A stretch of 64,000 nucleotides of DNA from positions 22,579 through 86,578 of the forward strand of contig DASYUL010000015.1 in NCBI GenBank assembly GCA_036001245.1, in the 5' to 3' direction. The DNA is from Gp7-AA6 sp036001245. GTDB lineage: Bacteria; Acidobacteriota; Thermoanaerobaculia; UBA5066; Gp7-AA6. Below, piece after piece: positions 63,986 to 64,000 of this stretch (the first letter of the stretch is position 1; every line of letters starts with the position of its first letter). The notes beneath the pieces are model-generated. The model saw only the letters and a list, made by a program, of their open reading frames with translations. It searched no databases and was not told the DNA's origin. Position numbers and translations under genes: made by a program.

Positions 63986-64000
63986 GTGAAGGAGCATACG
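63986..64000 (+). CDS. Possible start of a rightward gene, cut by the window
   Basis: AAAGGAGGAGTCC followed by GTG-AAG-GAG-CAT-ACG (M-K-E-H-T) looks like a genuine start with a very strong ribosome site five bases away. Nothing of the product is visible. Its place, divergent from the leftward cassettes at their first end, is where an integron integrase gene normally starts; but any gene is possible. Confidence 0.4.

Noticed and set aside
63803..63997. A 64-codon minus-strand ORF through site E
   Set aside because: Most of it (the LQRTRRPR-type tail) is attC sequence read as protein, and its start has no ribosome site; the short upstream part has no recognisable domain.
1..64000. tRNA or rRNA genes
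   Set aside because: I looked for tRNA cloverleaf ends and rRNA signatures while reading and saw none; a covariance search would be needed to be certain.

Overview
The window is about 64 kb of GC-rich (roughly two-thirds G+C by eye) bacterial chromosome with very tight coding. At least 16 gene junctions are 4-base stop/start overlaps (ATGA, GTGA or TTGA), and GTG and TTG starts are common. The gene mix suggests a Gram-negative-type bacterium, most likely Acidobacteriota (perhaps the Thermoanaerobaculia lineage): outer-membrane barrels, a DUF5916 protein, an E1 alpha-beta dehydrogenase fusion, many hybrid kinases and WxxGxW secreted proteins. That placement is inference from gene content; no rRNA or ribosomal gene is present to confirm it.

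Left part (1-9.8 kb): a leftward cluster of a lipoprotein cut by the edge, a HAD phosphatase, a lipoprotein esterase and a secreted LolA-like protein. A small rightward pair follows (PNPOx-like protein and SDR). Next comes a long leftward operon: zinc-ribbon protein, pyrK, pyrD, pyrF, GDPD phosphodiesterase, a half-size TSUP permease, a lysine-rich secreted protein and a transglutaminase.

10-26 kb is core metabolism. It holds a fused branched-chain/pyruvate-type E1 dehydrogenase, a divergent nadA-nadC-nadB set (NAD from aspartate), an M20 peptidase, a membrane glycosyltransferase-like pair, and a leftward aspartate-to-lysine operon asd-lysC-dapB-dapA-dapD.

26-45 kb carries small membrane and PilZ-like proteins and a large two-component cluster: an NtrC-type regulator lacking its DNA-binding domain, a small kinase and two hybrid kinases with five receivers between them. 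It continues with an ABC-2 exporter, an SGNH hydrolase and a 5-oxoprolinase operon (MgtC, APC permease, fused PxpBC, PxpA). Two NarL-type receivers close it.

45-61.4 kb is a mixture of intact genes (outer-membrane barrel, DUF5916, DnaE2, MsrA, hemerythrin, methyltransferase, MASE1 hybrid kinase) and clear gene remnants: DUF5916 paralogue, MOSC, metallo-beta-lactamase, Fn3, CPBP protease and YCII. It is also rich in short interspersed inverted repeats, several of which have become coding sequence (in dnaE2, nadB, dapB and at the start of a DinB gene).

61.5-64 kb is the most interesting part: an integron-type gene-cassette array. Five small leftward genes, three of them with no function I can assign beyond a domain or membrane segments, are separated by attC-like sites with RYYYAAC/GTTRRRY ends and inner arms that pair except for an extra base. 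No integrase is visible. A strong Shine-Dalgarno plus GTG on the opposite strand at the right edge is where a divergent gene (possibly the integrase) would start.
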